From positions 124,001 through 188,000 of the forward strand of contig NZ_AUHU01000003.1 in the NCBI RefSeq assembly GCF_000423345.1: a DNA stretch of 64,000 nucleotides, in the 5' to 3' direction. Origin of the DNA: Marinimicrobium agarilyticum DSM 16975 (GTDB lineage Bacteria > Pseudomonadota > Gammaproteobacteria > Pseudomonadales > Cellvibrionaceae). A model generated the notes under the pieces. It was not told the DNA's origin. It made no database searches and saw only the letters and a program-made list of their open reading frames with translations. A program made the translations under genes and the position numbers. Positions 53,724 to 61,989 of the stretch are shown here, one piece after another. Every line of letters begins with the position of its first letter. The stretch's first letter is position 1.

Positions 53724-54215
53724 TTAACGGGTCAATAACAGTTGGCGCATTTCCTGCTCTTTCTCATCCGGTAAAGACAGCAGCCGGGCGTAGACGCTCA
53801 GGTTGGCGCCGGGCAGTATCCGCGTACGCTGCCCGCTTCCGAGCCAGGTGCGGGCGAGCTTTTCCAGCCGCTCTTGTACCGCGTGTTCCGCGTTCAACTC
53901 GGCGGCCTTGATGGCCTGGCGGCTGGCTTCCACGGCGGGGTCCCGGGTGCCGTAGTGGCGTTTGATGTGTTGGCGCATTCGCCGCAGGGGCTCGACGACT
54001 TCAGTGCGCCAGGGCGCGATATAGGCCTGGGCAAGGCGCAAGCGGGTCTCGTTGATCGCCAGGCCCTCCTTCTCCAGCCAGCACAGCCACAGCAGTATGT
54101 TCACATCCGCCCCCCAGCCGTCCTGAAGGGACAGGCACAGCGTCTCCACTCCGGGCCGTTTGTACAGTCCGAGGGAGAAGTCCCATAAATGGGTATTGAG
54201 TCGGGCGAGATTCAC
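53724..54215 (-). CDS. TIGR02444 family protein
   Basis: A 163-residue soluble protein beginning MNLARLNTHLWDFSLGLY. Conserved family segments include YKRPGVETLCLSLQDGWGAD and NILLWLCWLEKEG. Members lie next to the ABC-F gene and algP in Pseudomonas, as here. No function is known. Its start is 90 bases from the divergent ABC-F gene. Confidence 0.87.
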   Translation of the reverse strand: MNLARLNTHLWDFSLGLYKRPGVETLCLSLQDGWGADVNILLWLCWLEKEGLAINETRLRLAQAYIAPWRTEVVEPLRRMRQHIKRHYGTRDPAVEASRQAIKAAELNAEHAVQERLEKLARTWLGSGQRTRILPGANLSVYARLLSLPDEKEQEMRQLLLTR

Positions 54216-54305
54216 AGTCGCGTTCCTTCGACGTGGTTGGTTAAGGGGTTAAATGGGGGCGAGGGGGTGAGCCCCCTCCCGATAAGACCTGATAGAATAC
54301 CGGCC

Positions 54306-56189
54306 ATGATCCAATTTCAGCAAGTTTCTCTTCAACGCGGCCGGCAGTTTCTGCTCGAGCACGCGGACCTTACGCTGTTCCCCGGCCAGAAAGCGGGGCT
54401 GATCGGCCCCAATGGCAGTGGCAAATCCAGCTTCTTCCAACTGTTGCTCGGCGGCCTGCAAGCGGACGGCGGCCAGTGGGACATGCCCCGACAGTGGCGG
54501 GTGGCCCACATGGCCCAGGAGGTGGAAACCCTCGACCGCAGCGCCGTGGATTACGTGCTCGATGGCGATACCGAGTTGCGCCGTCTGGAGGCGGCCATCG
54601 ACGAGGCGCAGCACGATGGCGAGCGGCTCGCAAAACTGTATGCCGAGATGGAGAACATCCAGGCTTACTCGGCGCCGGCGCGCGCCCAGCAACTACTGAG
54701 CGGCCTGGGGTTTGCGCCCGGCGACGAGGGGCGACCGGTCTCCGCTTTTTCCGGGGGCTGGCGCATTCGCCTGAACCTGGCTCAGGCCTTGATGTGTCCC
54801 TCGGACCTGTTGCTGCTGGACGAACCCACCAACCACCTGGACCTGGACGCGACCCTCTGGCTCGAGCAGTGGCTGCTGCGCTACCCGGGGACTTTGATCA
54901 TCATTTCCCATGACCGGGACTTTCTCGATAACGTCGTGGATCGTATCGTCGCCCTCGAGGGGGCGAAGCTCAATCTGTACGTGGGCAACTACTCGGCGTA
55001 CGAGCGCCAGCGGGCCGAGAAGCTGGCCCAGCAGGACGCCGCGTTCAAGAAACAGCAGGAGCAGATCGCGCATATGGAGGCCTACGTTCGGCGCTTTCGC
55101 GCTCAGGCCAACAAAGCCCGTCAGGCCCAAAGCCGCCTGAAGGCCATCGAGCGCATGGAAACCATCGCGCCCGCCCATGTGGATTCGCCCTTCAACTTTC
55201 GCTTTCTGCCTTCCGGGAAAATGTCCCGGCCGTTGATCAACCTCAACGATGCGGATATCGGCTATGGAGCCGCGCCGGTTCTGGCCAATGTGAACCTGGG
55301 GATTCTGCCTGAGACCCGCATCGGTCTGCTCGGCCCCAACGGCGCGGGCAAGTCCAGCCTGATCAAAACCCTGGCGGGGGAATTGTCGCTGAAACGGGGT
55401 GAATGCCACACCGGGGACAACTTCAAGCTCGGTTACTTCGCCCAGCACCAACTGGATGCGCTCGATCTTAACGCCTCTGCCGCGCAACACATCCTGCGCC
55501 TGTCTCCCGAAACCCGAGAGCAGGAAGTACGCAATTTTCTGGGCGGGTTCGATTTTCGGGGCGATATGGCGTTCGAGCCCATCACCCATTTCTCCGGCGG
55601 CGAAAAGGCGCGCCTGGCACTGGCGCTGATTGTCTGGCAAAAGCCCAACGTGTTGTTGTTGGATGAGCCCACCAACCACCTGGACCTGGAAATGCGCCAG
55701 GCCTTGACCTTGGCGCTGCAGGATTTTGAAGGCGCGGTACTGGTGGTGTCACACGATCGTCACTTGCTGCGCAGTACCGTTGATGAATTCCTGCTGGTGG
55801 CGGATGGCCGGGTGCAAGCCTTTGAGGGCGACCTGGACGACTATTATCGCTGGCTGTTGACGCGTCGGCAGGAGGACAACGCCGCCGAAGCCGCAGCCGC
55901 CCCCGCACCGGCTCAGGACAAAAAAGCGCAGCGACAGGAAGCCGCCGCACGCCGGGCCAAGCTCAAGCCGTTGACCGACAAGCTGAAAAAGCTTGAACGT
56001 CGCATGGAACAGCTCAACGCCACGCTGGGTTCGATCGAAACCGAGCTGTCAGATCCGGCGATTTATGAGGAGTCCAACAAGCAGCGTTTACAGGAACTGC
56101 TAAAATCTCAGGGCGAGACTCAGGGGGAGCTGGACGAGTACGAGGAAGCCTGGCTCAGTTTGAGCGAAGAGTTGGAAGAATCTGCCTAG
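54306..56189 (+). CDS. ABC-F family ATPase (YheS-type)
   Basis: A 627-residue protein starting at ATG 54306 (MIQFQQVSLQRGR); the longer open frame upstream is not like the family. Two ABC domains in tandem: Walker A GPNGSGKSS and GPNGAGKSS; signature FSGGW and FSGGEKARLAL; Walker B LLLLDEPTNHLD twice. No membrane segments; the linker between domains and a C-terminal coiled coil (about 560-627) are typical of ribosome-associated ABC-F translation factors. It lies nine bases before ppx. Confidence 0.93.
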   Translation: MIQFQQVSLQRGRQFLLEHADLTLFPGQKAGLIGPNGSGKSSFFQLLLGGLQADGGQWDMPRQWRVAHMAQEVETLDRSAVDYVLDGDTELRRLEAAIDEAQHDGERLAKLYAEMENIQAYSAPARAQQLLSGLGFAPGDEGRPVSAFSGGWRIRLNLAQALMCPSDLLLLDEPTNHLDLDATLWLEQWLLRYPGTLIIISHDRDFLDNVVDRIVALEGAKLNLYVGNYSAYERQRAEKLAQQDAAFKKQQEQIAHMEAYVRRFRAQANKARQAQSRLKAIERMETIAPAHVDSPFNFRFLPSGKMSRPLINLNDADIGYGAAPVLANVNLGILPETRIGLLGPNGAGKSSLIKTLAGELSLKRGECHTGDNFKLGYFAQHQLDALDLNASAAQHILRLSPETREQEVRNFLGGFDFRGDMAFEPITHFSGGEKARLALALIVWQKPNVLLLDEPTNHLDLEMRQALTLALQDFEGAVLVVSHDRHLLRSTVDEFLLVADGRVQAFEGDLDDYYRWLLTRRQEDNAAEAAAAPAPAQDKKAQRQEAAARRAKLKPLTDKLKKLERRMEQLNATLGSIETELSDPAIYEESNKQRLQELLKSQGETQGELDEYEEAWLSLSEELEESA

Positions 56190-56198
56190 GGCCATTGA

Positions 56199-57704
56199 AT
56201 GTTTAACTTATCCCGCCTGTTCGGCGCCCGCGCGAGCCACATTGCGGCGATTGATCTGGGCTCCAACAGCTTTCATATGATCATCGCCCGCTGGGAGAAC
56301 GAGCAGGTGACCCTGCTGGACAAACTGCGCGAGCCGGTGCGCATGGGCTGGGGGCTGACCGAAGACGGCCGGCTCGATGATGACGTCCGCGATCGGGCCC
56401 TGGCCTGTCTGGAGCGCTTCGGGGAACGGTTGCGTGACTACCCCTCGCGCAGCGTCCGAATTGTGGGCACCAAAACCCTGCGCAGCATCCACGATTCCAG
56501 CGAGTTTTTGCGTGAAGCTCAAAACCGACTCGGTCACCCGGTGGAAATCATCTCCGGGGAGGAGGAAGCGCGCCTGGTGTACCTGGGCGTCGCCCACTGC
56601 ATCGCTCCGGGGGAGGGCCGCCGCATTGTGGTGGATATCGGCGGCGGTAGTACGGAGATCATTCTGGGCCAGGGCATGTTGCCAGAGCTGAAGGAAAGCC
56701 TGAGCATGGGCTGTGTGGCCTTGACCAAGCGATTCTTCCTGGACGGCAAGGTCACCGACAAGCTGGTCAAGAAGGCCCGTGTGGCTTGCCAGCAGGAAGT
56801 GGCGCCGGTGGTGGAGGCGTTCACCGAGCGGGGCTGGGAAGAGGTATTGGGCGCTTCCGGCACCATCAAGGCCGCCGCCAAAGTCTGTGAACAAAACGGC
56901 TGGACGGGCGGTGATGTGACCGCCGAGGGCCTGGAGAAGATCATCAAGGCCTACCGCGATCACGGCAAGCTGGACTTGAACCTTAAAGGCCTGCCCAGCG
57001 ATCGGGAACCGGTGTTTCTCGGGGGCGTGATTGTTCTGGCGACGCTTTTTGAAAGCCTTGGCTTGAAGAGCATGCAGGCCGCTGACTGGGCGCTTCGCGA
57101 GGGGCTGTTGTACGACCTTAAAGGCCGTCTGGAAAACCGTGACATCCGGCAGGAAAGTGTCGATGCCCTTGCCAAGCGGTTTCACGTCAATGTGAGCAAG
57201 GCGCAAGCGGTGGAAGCCACGGCCCGCCATCTGGTGGACTCGGTCGCCGAGGGCTGGAATCTGGAGCCGAACGAGGCGTCGAAACTACTCGGGTGGGCGG
57301 CGCGTCTGTATACCGTTGGGTTGGACATTTCCCACACCGATTATCACAAACACAGTGCCTACATCATCGACAATGTCGACCTGGCCGGTTGTTCCAAGGC
57401 GGAGCAGTCCCAGTTGGCGGCGTTGGCATTGGCACACCGCAAACGCTTTCCCGCCAAGAAATTTCCCATGGACAATACCGATCTGGTCCATCTGGCGATT
57501 CTGTTACGGCTGGCGGTGATCTTTAACCGGGCTCAGAAAAAAACCGAACTGCCTCCCCTGTCGCTCAAGGCCGATGACAAGGCGTTGACCTTGGCCATTC
57601 CGGGCAACTGGCTGGACGCCAATCCTCTGACCCAGGCGGACCTGGAAGGCGAGGCGGGTTACCTTAAAGATATCGGGTACGAGCTGACCCTGACAGCGGC
57701 CTGA
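56199..57704 (+). CDS. ppx: Exopolyphosphatase
   Basis: A 501-residue enzyme of the ASKHA superfamily removing terminal phosphates from polyphosphate. The first motif is AIDLGSNSFHMII (about 18-30); the phosphate-binding DIGGGSTEI loop is at about 147-155. A C-terminal HD-like domain (about 315-500; HSAYIIDNVDL) is as in E. coli Ppx/GppA (513). Gene order ppx then convergent ppk is as in Pseudomonas, so poly-P synthesis and breakdown are neighbours but on opposite strands. Confidence 0.95.
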   Translation: MFNLSRLFGARASHIAAIDLGSNSFHMIIARWENEQVTLLDKLREPVRMGWGLTEDGRLDDDVRDRALACLERFGERLRDYPSRSVRIVGTKTLRSIHDSSEFLREAQNRLGHPVEIISGEEEARLVYLGVAHCIAPGEGRRIVVDIGGGSTEIILGQGMLPELKESLSMGCVALTKRFFLDGKVTDKLVKKARVACQQEVAPVVEAFTERGWEEVLGASGTIKAAAKVCEQNGWTGGDVTAEGLEKIIKAYRDHGKLDLNLKGLPSDREPVFLGGVIVLATLFESLGLKSMQAADWALREGLLYDLKGRLENRDIRQESVDALAKRFHVNVSKAQAVEATARHLVDSVAEGWNLEPNEASKLLGWAARLYTVGLDISHTDYHKHSAYIIDNVDLAGCSKAEQSQLAALALAHRKRFPAKKFPMDNTDLVHLAILLRLAVIFNRAQKKTELPPLSLKADDKALTLAIPGNWLDANPLTQADLEGEAGYLKDIGYELTLTAA

Positions 57705-57713
57705 CGTTTCTGC

Positions 57714-57788
57714 GGTGGCGGATGCGCAGGCTTATCCGCCTTACGGGAAAACTCTTGTAGGGCGGATAAGCGAAGCGCATCCGCCACC
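57714..57788. repeat. REP-like hairpin between ppx and ppk
   Basis: Outer arms GGTGGCGGATGCGC / GCGCATCCGCCACC are perfect over 14 bp; inner arms GCTTATCCGCC / GGCGGATAAGC continue it. Shares GTAGGGCGG...AAGCGAAGCGC with the repeats at 13148-13234 and 37425-37450. It lies between convergent gene ends and may terminate both. Confidence 0.8.
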
Positions 57789-57798
57789 CAATCTAAAT

Positions 57799-59874
57799 CT
57801 ATACCGGCGTCAATTGCCGTGCCGCCCAACGTTCCAACAGAATCGCCTGCGAATCAATCGGCTCTTCGCCCCCTTTGGGCTGTAAATGCTGATAGCTGCC
57901 ATCGGACTGAAGGAGCCAGGCGTGGGTATTGTCCGCCAGATACAGCTCCAGATCTTCGATAATCCGGTCCCGTATTTTCTTGTGCTTGATGGGAAAGCAG
58001 GTTTCCACCCGGTGGAACATGTTGCGAATCATCCAGTCCGCGCTGGAGCAGTAGAGTTCCGGATTGCCGTCGTTCTCAAAATAGAACACCCGACTGTGTT
58101 CGAGCAGGCGCCCGACAATGGAGCGAACCTGAATGTTGTCGGAAAGACCCTCCATACCGGGGCGGAGCTGACAGATACCGCGAACGATCAGGTCGATTTT
58201 CACCCCGGCCCGCGCCGCTGCGTACAGCTCGTTGGTGAGCTCTTCCTCGTAGAGCGAATTCATCTTCGCGATGATGCGTGCGGGCTTTCCGTTTTCAGCG
58301 TTCTCTTTCTCGGCGCGAATACGCCGCACCATACCTTTATGCAGCGTGAAAGGCGCATACAGTAAGCACTCCATTTTGGAGGCCTTGCCCATGCTGCTCA
58401 GTTGCAGAAAGACCCGGTAGACATCTTCCCCCATGGTCCGGTCACTGGTCATCAGGCCGTAGTCGGTGTAAAGCATGGTGGTTTTGGGGTGGTAATTGCC
58501 AGTGCCCAGGTGCACGTAGTAGCGCAGGGTACTGTCTTCCTCGCGGCGGGCCACCAGTAACATTTTGGCATGGGTTTTAAACCCGACCACCCCGTAAATG
58601 ACGTGAATGCCGTAGCGTTGAAGGCGCTCAGCCAGGGCCACGTTCTGCTCCTCGTCAAAGCGCGCGCGCAACTCGACGATAGCCGTGACCTCCTTGCCGG
58701 CTTTGGCGGCCGCCACCAGGGCATCGACTACGGGGGAGTTGGAGCCGGCGCGATACAGCGTCTGTTTAATGGCCAGTACGTTGGGGTCCGACGCCGCCTC
58801 GCGCAGAAAATCCACCACCGCGTGAAACGAGTCGAAGGGGTGGTGCAGCAGAATGTCCTGCTTTTTCAGGGCCGCAAAATAGCTGTTGGTGCGCTTGGGC
58901 AGCTTGGGCATGGCCTGCACAAACGGCGGAAAATAATAGCGGCTGTCCTTGATCAGATCGAACAGGTCCGATAACCGGTTCATATTGACCGGACCGTTGA
59001 TGCGATAGACGCCCCGCGTGGTGATTTCACAGCGCTTGACCAGGAAATCTTCAAGCTCCTTGGGGCAAGTATCGGCTACCTCCAGGCGGACTTCATCTCC
59101 GTACTGGCGGTAGACCAGCTCGCCCTGAACGGCGCGCAGCAAATCCTCGGTTTCCTCCTCATCCAGGAAGATGTCCGAGTTGCGGGTCAGGCGAAACTGG
59201 TAACTGTCGATCACCGTCATGCCGATAAAAATTTCTGCCATGAAATAGTGAATGATCGAGGAAATGAACACAAAGGTTCGGCCCTCACCGCCCACTTCCG
59301 GGGGCAGTTCCACCATATGGTTGAGAGAGCGGGGCACTTGAACGATGGCCCGTCCGGAATTCCGGCCAAAGGCGTCTTTGCCGTCGAGCTTGACGATGAA
59401 ATTCAGGCTCTTATTCAGGATGCGGGGGAACGGGTGGGCCGGGTCCAGCCCGATGGGGCTGAGCAATGGCAGGATGTCGGTCTCGAACACTTGCTTGAGA
59501 TGCGCCACCTGGGCCTCGTTCCACTCCTCCCGGCGCAGCACGCGGATATCGTTATCGCGCAGCATCGGCAGCAACTGGTCGTTGAGAATGCGGTACTGCT
59601 CGTCCACCAGGGTATGGGCGCGCCCGGACACCTCGGCCAGGGTCTGCTCCTGGCTCAGACCATCGGGGCCCGTGGGGCTGGATGCGTTCAGCTCCAGCAT
59701 TTCCACCAGGCCGCCGACACGAACCTCGAAGAACTCGTCCAGGTTGGTGGCGAATATGCACACAAAGCGCAGCCGCTCCATCAGCGGCAGCGAATGGTCG
59801 TAAGCCTGATAGAGAACCCGCTTGTGGAATTCAAGCAGGCTGAGTTCGCGGTTGAAGAAAGCGTTGGACACCAT
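57799..59874 (-). CDS. ppk: Polyphosphate kinase 1
   Basis: A 691-residue enzyme from the ATG at 59874 (MVSNAFFNRELSLLEFHKRV) polymerising ATP gamma-phosphate into polyphosphate. An alternative ATG at 59892 adds six residues; the later one is favoured by an AGGG site and N-terminal alignment with E. coli Ppk (ten residues before ELS). Catalytic features include the phosphorylated His in FKTHAKMLLV and the second HKD-like segment VGRLLEHSRVFYFEN. A Pho-box-like sequence lies 38 bases upstream, so phosphate starvation control is probable. Confidence 0.95.
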   Translation of the reverse strand: MVSNAFFNRELSLLEFHKRVLYQAYDHSLPLMERLRFVCIFATNLDEFFEVRVGGLVEMLELNASSPTGPDGLSQEQTLAEVSGRAHTLVDEQYRILNDQLLPMLRDNDIRVLRREEWNEAQVAHLKQVFETDILPLLSPIGLDPAHPFPRILNKSLNFIVKLDGKDAFGRNSGRAIVQVPRSLNHMVELPPEVGGEGRTFVFISSIIHYFMAEIFIGMTVIDSYQFRLTRNSDIFLDEEETEDLLRAVQGELVYRQYGDEVRLEVADTCPKELEDFLVKRCEITTRGVYRINGPVNMNRLSDLFDLIKDSRYYFPPFVQAMPKLPKRTNSYFAALKKQDILLHHPFDSFHAVVDFLREAASDPNVLAIKQTLYRAGSNSPVVDALVAAAKAGKEVTAIVELRARFDEEQNVALAERLQRYGIHVIYGVVGFKTHAKMLLVARREEDSTLRYYVHLGTGNYHPKTTMLYTDYGLMTSDRTMGEDVYRVFLQLSSMGKASKMECLLYAPFTLHKGMVRRIRAEKENAENGKPARIIAKMNSLYEEELTNELYAAARAGVKIDLIVRGICQLRPGMEGLSDNIQVRSIVGRLLEHSRVFYFENDGNPELYCSSADWMIRNMFHRVETCFPIKHKKIRDRIIEDLELYLADNTHAWLLQSDGSYQHLQPKGGEEPIDSQAILLERWAARQLTPV

Positions 59875-59911
59875 GTAACCCTGTTGCGTCATAAATAACG
59901 CCGCCCACCTT

Positions 59912-59929
59912 ATGACAAAAATATGACAA
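59912..59929 (-). promoter_or_regulatory. Pho box upstream of ppk
   Basis: On the minus strand TTGTCAT-ATTT-TTGTCAT, two seven-base direct repeats with an 11-base period, matches the PhoB consensus CTGTCATAWAWCTGTCAY closely. A TTATTT -10-like element follows about ten bases downstream. Confidence 0.65.
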
Positions 59930-60174
59930 GAATAAGTCAGGCGCCAAAGCGGTCCCTTCCGCCGAGGCTACTGAATGCCAGTATAGCAGCTCGTTGGCGC
60001 CTATAATTTCATGTTGAAATCGCTTGGCGAAAGGATTGGCTTGCGGTTGAATGGGAAAGGCAGGTTTTGAGCTCGCTCAATGGCGGATTTCGTCGAACCA
60101 ATCGTCCAGAGTACTAATGGGTCATTGGCTTCGCGGCAGCGGCCAGGGCATCCGGTGACAATGCGACAATAAAT

Positions 60175-60729
60175 ATGACAAATAAAGATGGTTTGGAGAG
60201 CGTTTACCTCTCTGTGAGAAAGGGGTTGATTCGACTCGTCTCCCGCCTGGTGCCCCCGAAAGAGATCGAGGACATCGTGCAGGAGACGTATGTGCGTATT
60301 TGCTCGGTGAAGCAAAGCGAAGAGATACGCCATCCGCGCTCGTTCATGTACCGAACGGCCCGCAATCTGGCGTTGGACCACCTGAAGCGGGCGGAAACCC
60401 GCATGAACGTCAGTATGGAAGACGACGGGATTTTTCCGGAGGTGGGAGACAATGAACCGGATGAAGTGTATCAACAGGTCTCGGCCAGGGAGGAGTTTGA
60501 GCAGTTCTGCGAGGCGGTCCGCCAGTTACCGCTGCAGTGCCGACGCGTTTTTGTATTGAAAAAAGTATACGGTTACTCCCAGAGGGAAATCGCTGAGAGC
60601 CTGAAAATCAGTGAAAACACGGTTGAGAAACACATTGCAGCGGGTCTTCGTCGGTGCCGTCAGCATATGAACAGTGTTTCTTCCGAATCGCATGGGGGCT
60701 CCCGGGTGAGCCATGGGCGAATATCATGA
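60175..60729 (+). CDS. ECF sigma factor, FecI type
   Basis: A 184-residue RNA polymerase sigma factor. Region 2 (about 20-80) includes VPPKEIEDIVQETYVRI and RHPRSFMYRTARNLALDHLK; region 4 (about 110-165) has LPLQCRRVFVLKKVYGYSQR and ISENTVEKHIAAGLRRC, the -35-contacting helix-turn-helix. This is the FecI-like subgroup. The stop overlaps the next start (ATGA), so it is coupled to the anti-sigma factor FecR gene. A TonB receptor on the opposite strand lies beyond. Confidence 0.93.
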   Translation: MTNKDGLESVYLSVRKGLIRLVSRLVPPKEIEDIVQETYVRICSVKQSEEIRHPRSFMYRTARNLALDHLKRAETRMNVSMEDDGIFPEVGDNEPDEVYQQVSAREEFEQFCEAVRQLPLQCRRVFVLKKVYGYSQREIAESLKISENTVEKHIAAGLRRCRQHMNSVSSESHGGSRVSHGRIS

Positions 60730-61784
60730 GTAATGTCTATCCGTTAAGAACGGAAGAACAAATGGCCGAAGACGCCAGCCTCTGGGTGACGAGGCTTGAT
60801 CGTGGTTTATCGGCGGCGGAAACCGGGGCGCTGAACCGTTGGCTGGCGCAGCACCCTCGCCACAAGCACCATTTACTGGAAACGGCGCAGCTGTGGGACC
60901 GGATGGACAGTCTGTCGGTTCTTTCGGAGTTGTTTGATCCGCCCGTGCATCCGAAGCGCAGCGCTAACCGCTCCCGGACAGTGGGTTGGGTCGTGGCGGC
61001 GTCGGTGCTCGTCGCGGTTGTCGCCTTGGGGGTGCTGACGCCGTTATCGCCCTGGGCACCGACAACGGCAATGGATGAGCCCGCGAGAAGTGCCATGGAC
61101 AGCACTATTTACGAAACCGGCGTGGGCGCCCACTCCACGGTGAATCTGCCCGATGGTACCCGGATGCTACTGAACACGAATACCCTGGTCTCGGTCGTCT
61201 ATACCGACGAGCAGCGCCTTCTGGAGTTGATGCGCGGAGAGCTGCATGTGGAAGTCGCCCACGAGCCCGACCGCCCCCTACGGGTAAAAGCGGGCGATAA
61301 GGTGGTGGAAGCGGTGGGTACAGCCTTTAACGTCTACCTGATGGATGAGAAAAACTTTGATGTGATCGTCACTGAAGGGCGAGTGAAAATAAAAACCCTG
61401 AACAAGCAAGCCAGCAATGATGACGGCGCCGAGGTGCAGGAGCTTGCCAAGGGCGAGAAGTTGTCGGTTCGGGCCAGTCTTCCTGCCCCGGTCGAACCCA
61501 TGGAAAAGGCGACCATTGATGACCGCCTATCCTGGCGCGAAGGCAACCTGGTGTTTCGCGGAGAGACGCTGCGCGAGGCGTTGGGAGAAGTCAGTCGTTA
61601 CACCCCGTTGACCTTCGAAATCGCCGATGAGCGCATTGCGGACGTCCGGATTGCTGGCCTCTACAAGGCTGGGGATGTGGATGGCCTGTTGCTCGCCCTG
61701 CGAGAAAACTTCCGTATTGGCCATAGCCGCTCCGGTGATGGCACCGTCGTGCTTTCCTTGCTCGCCGAAGACGCCGTTCAGTAG
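60726..61784 (+). CDS. FecR-family anti-sigma/sensor protein
   Basis: Starts at ATG 60726, overlapping the sigma-factor stop; the 352-residue protein has an N-terminal cytoplasmic domain (1-95; a DUF4880-like helical part holding the sigma factor), one membrane helix (about 100-118), the FecR beta domain (about 135-235; GVGAHSTVNLPDGTRMLLNT and KAGDKVVEAVGTAFNV) and a C-terminal STN-like segment (about 285-350; TLREALGEVSRYTPLTFEIA). It would receive a signal from a TonB receptor and release FecI. The partner receptor is probably encoded elsewhere or is the convergent gene. Confidence 0.92.
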   Translation: MSNVYPLRTEEQMAEDASLWVTRLDRGLSAAETGALNRWLAQHPRHKHHLLETAQLWDRMDSLSVLSELFDPPVHPKRSANRSRTVGWVVAASVLVAVVALGVLTPLSPWAPTTAMDEPARSAMDSTIYETGVGAHSTVNLPDGTRMLLNTNTLVSVVYTDEQRLLELMRGELHVEVAHEPDRPLRVKAGDKVVEAVGTAFNVYLMDEKNFDVIVTEGRVKIKTLNKQASNDDGAEVQELAKGEKLSVRASLPAPVEPMEKATIDDRLSWREGNLVFRGETLREALGEVSRYTPLTFEIADERIADVRIAGLYKAGDVDGLLLALRENFRIGHSRSGDGTVVLSLLAEDAVQ

Positions 61785-61884
61785 CTGCCGGCCAGCCCCT
61801 CCTGTTTTTCTACCCTCGCCAGCGCTGTGCCCAGCAGCGCTGCCTTTCCCACTCGCAGCGGCGCCTGGCTTAAAGGCCGGGCAT

Positions 61885-61908
61885 AAAAAAGGAGGCCTTT
61901 CGGCCTCC
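61885..61908 (-). terminator. Terminator of the TonB receptor gene
   Basis: GGAGGCC-loop-GGCCTCC (61891-61908) is followed on the minus strand by TTTTTT (61885-61890), so it ends the receptor transcript. Confidence 0.85.
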
Positions 61909-61989
61909 AAGCACTGAGCGTCTCAGGAGTTGCTCAACCAATGTAATCGATGAAGGGCACCGTCTTCCCTGTGGTGCCGAGTGTGTGCC

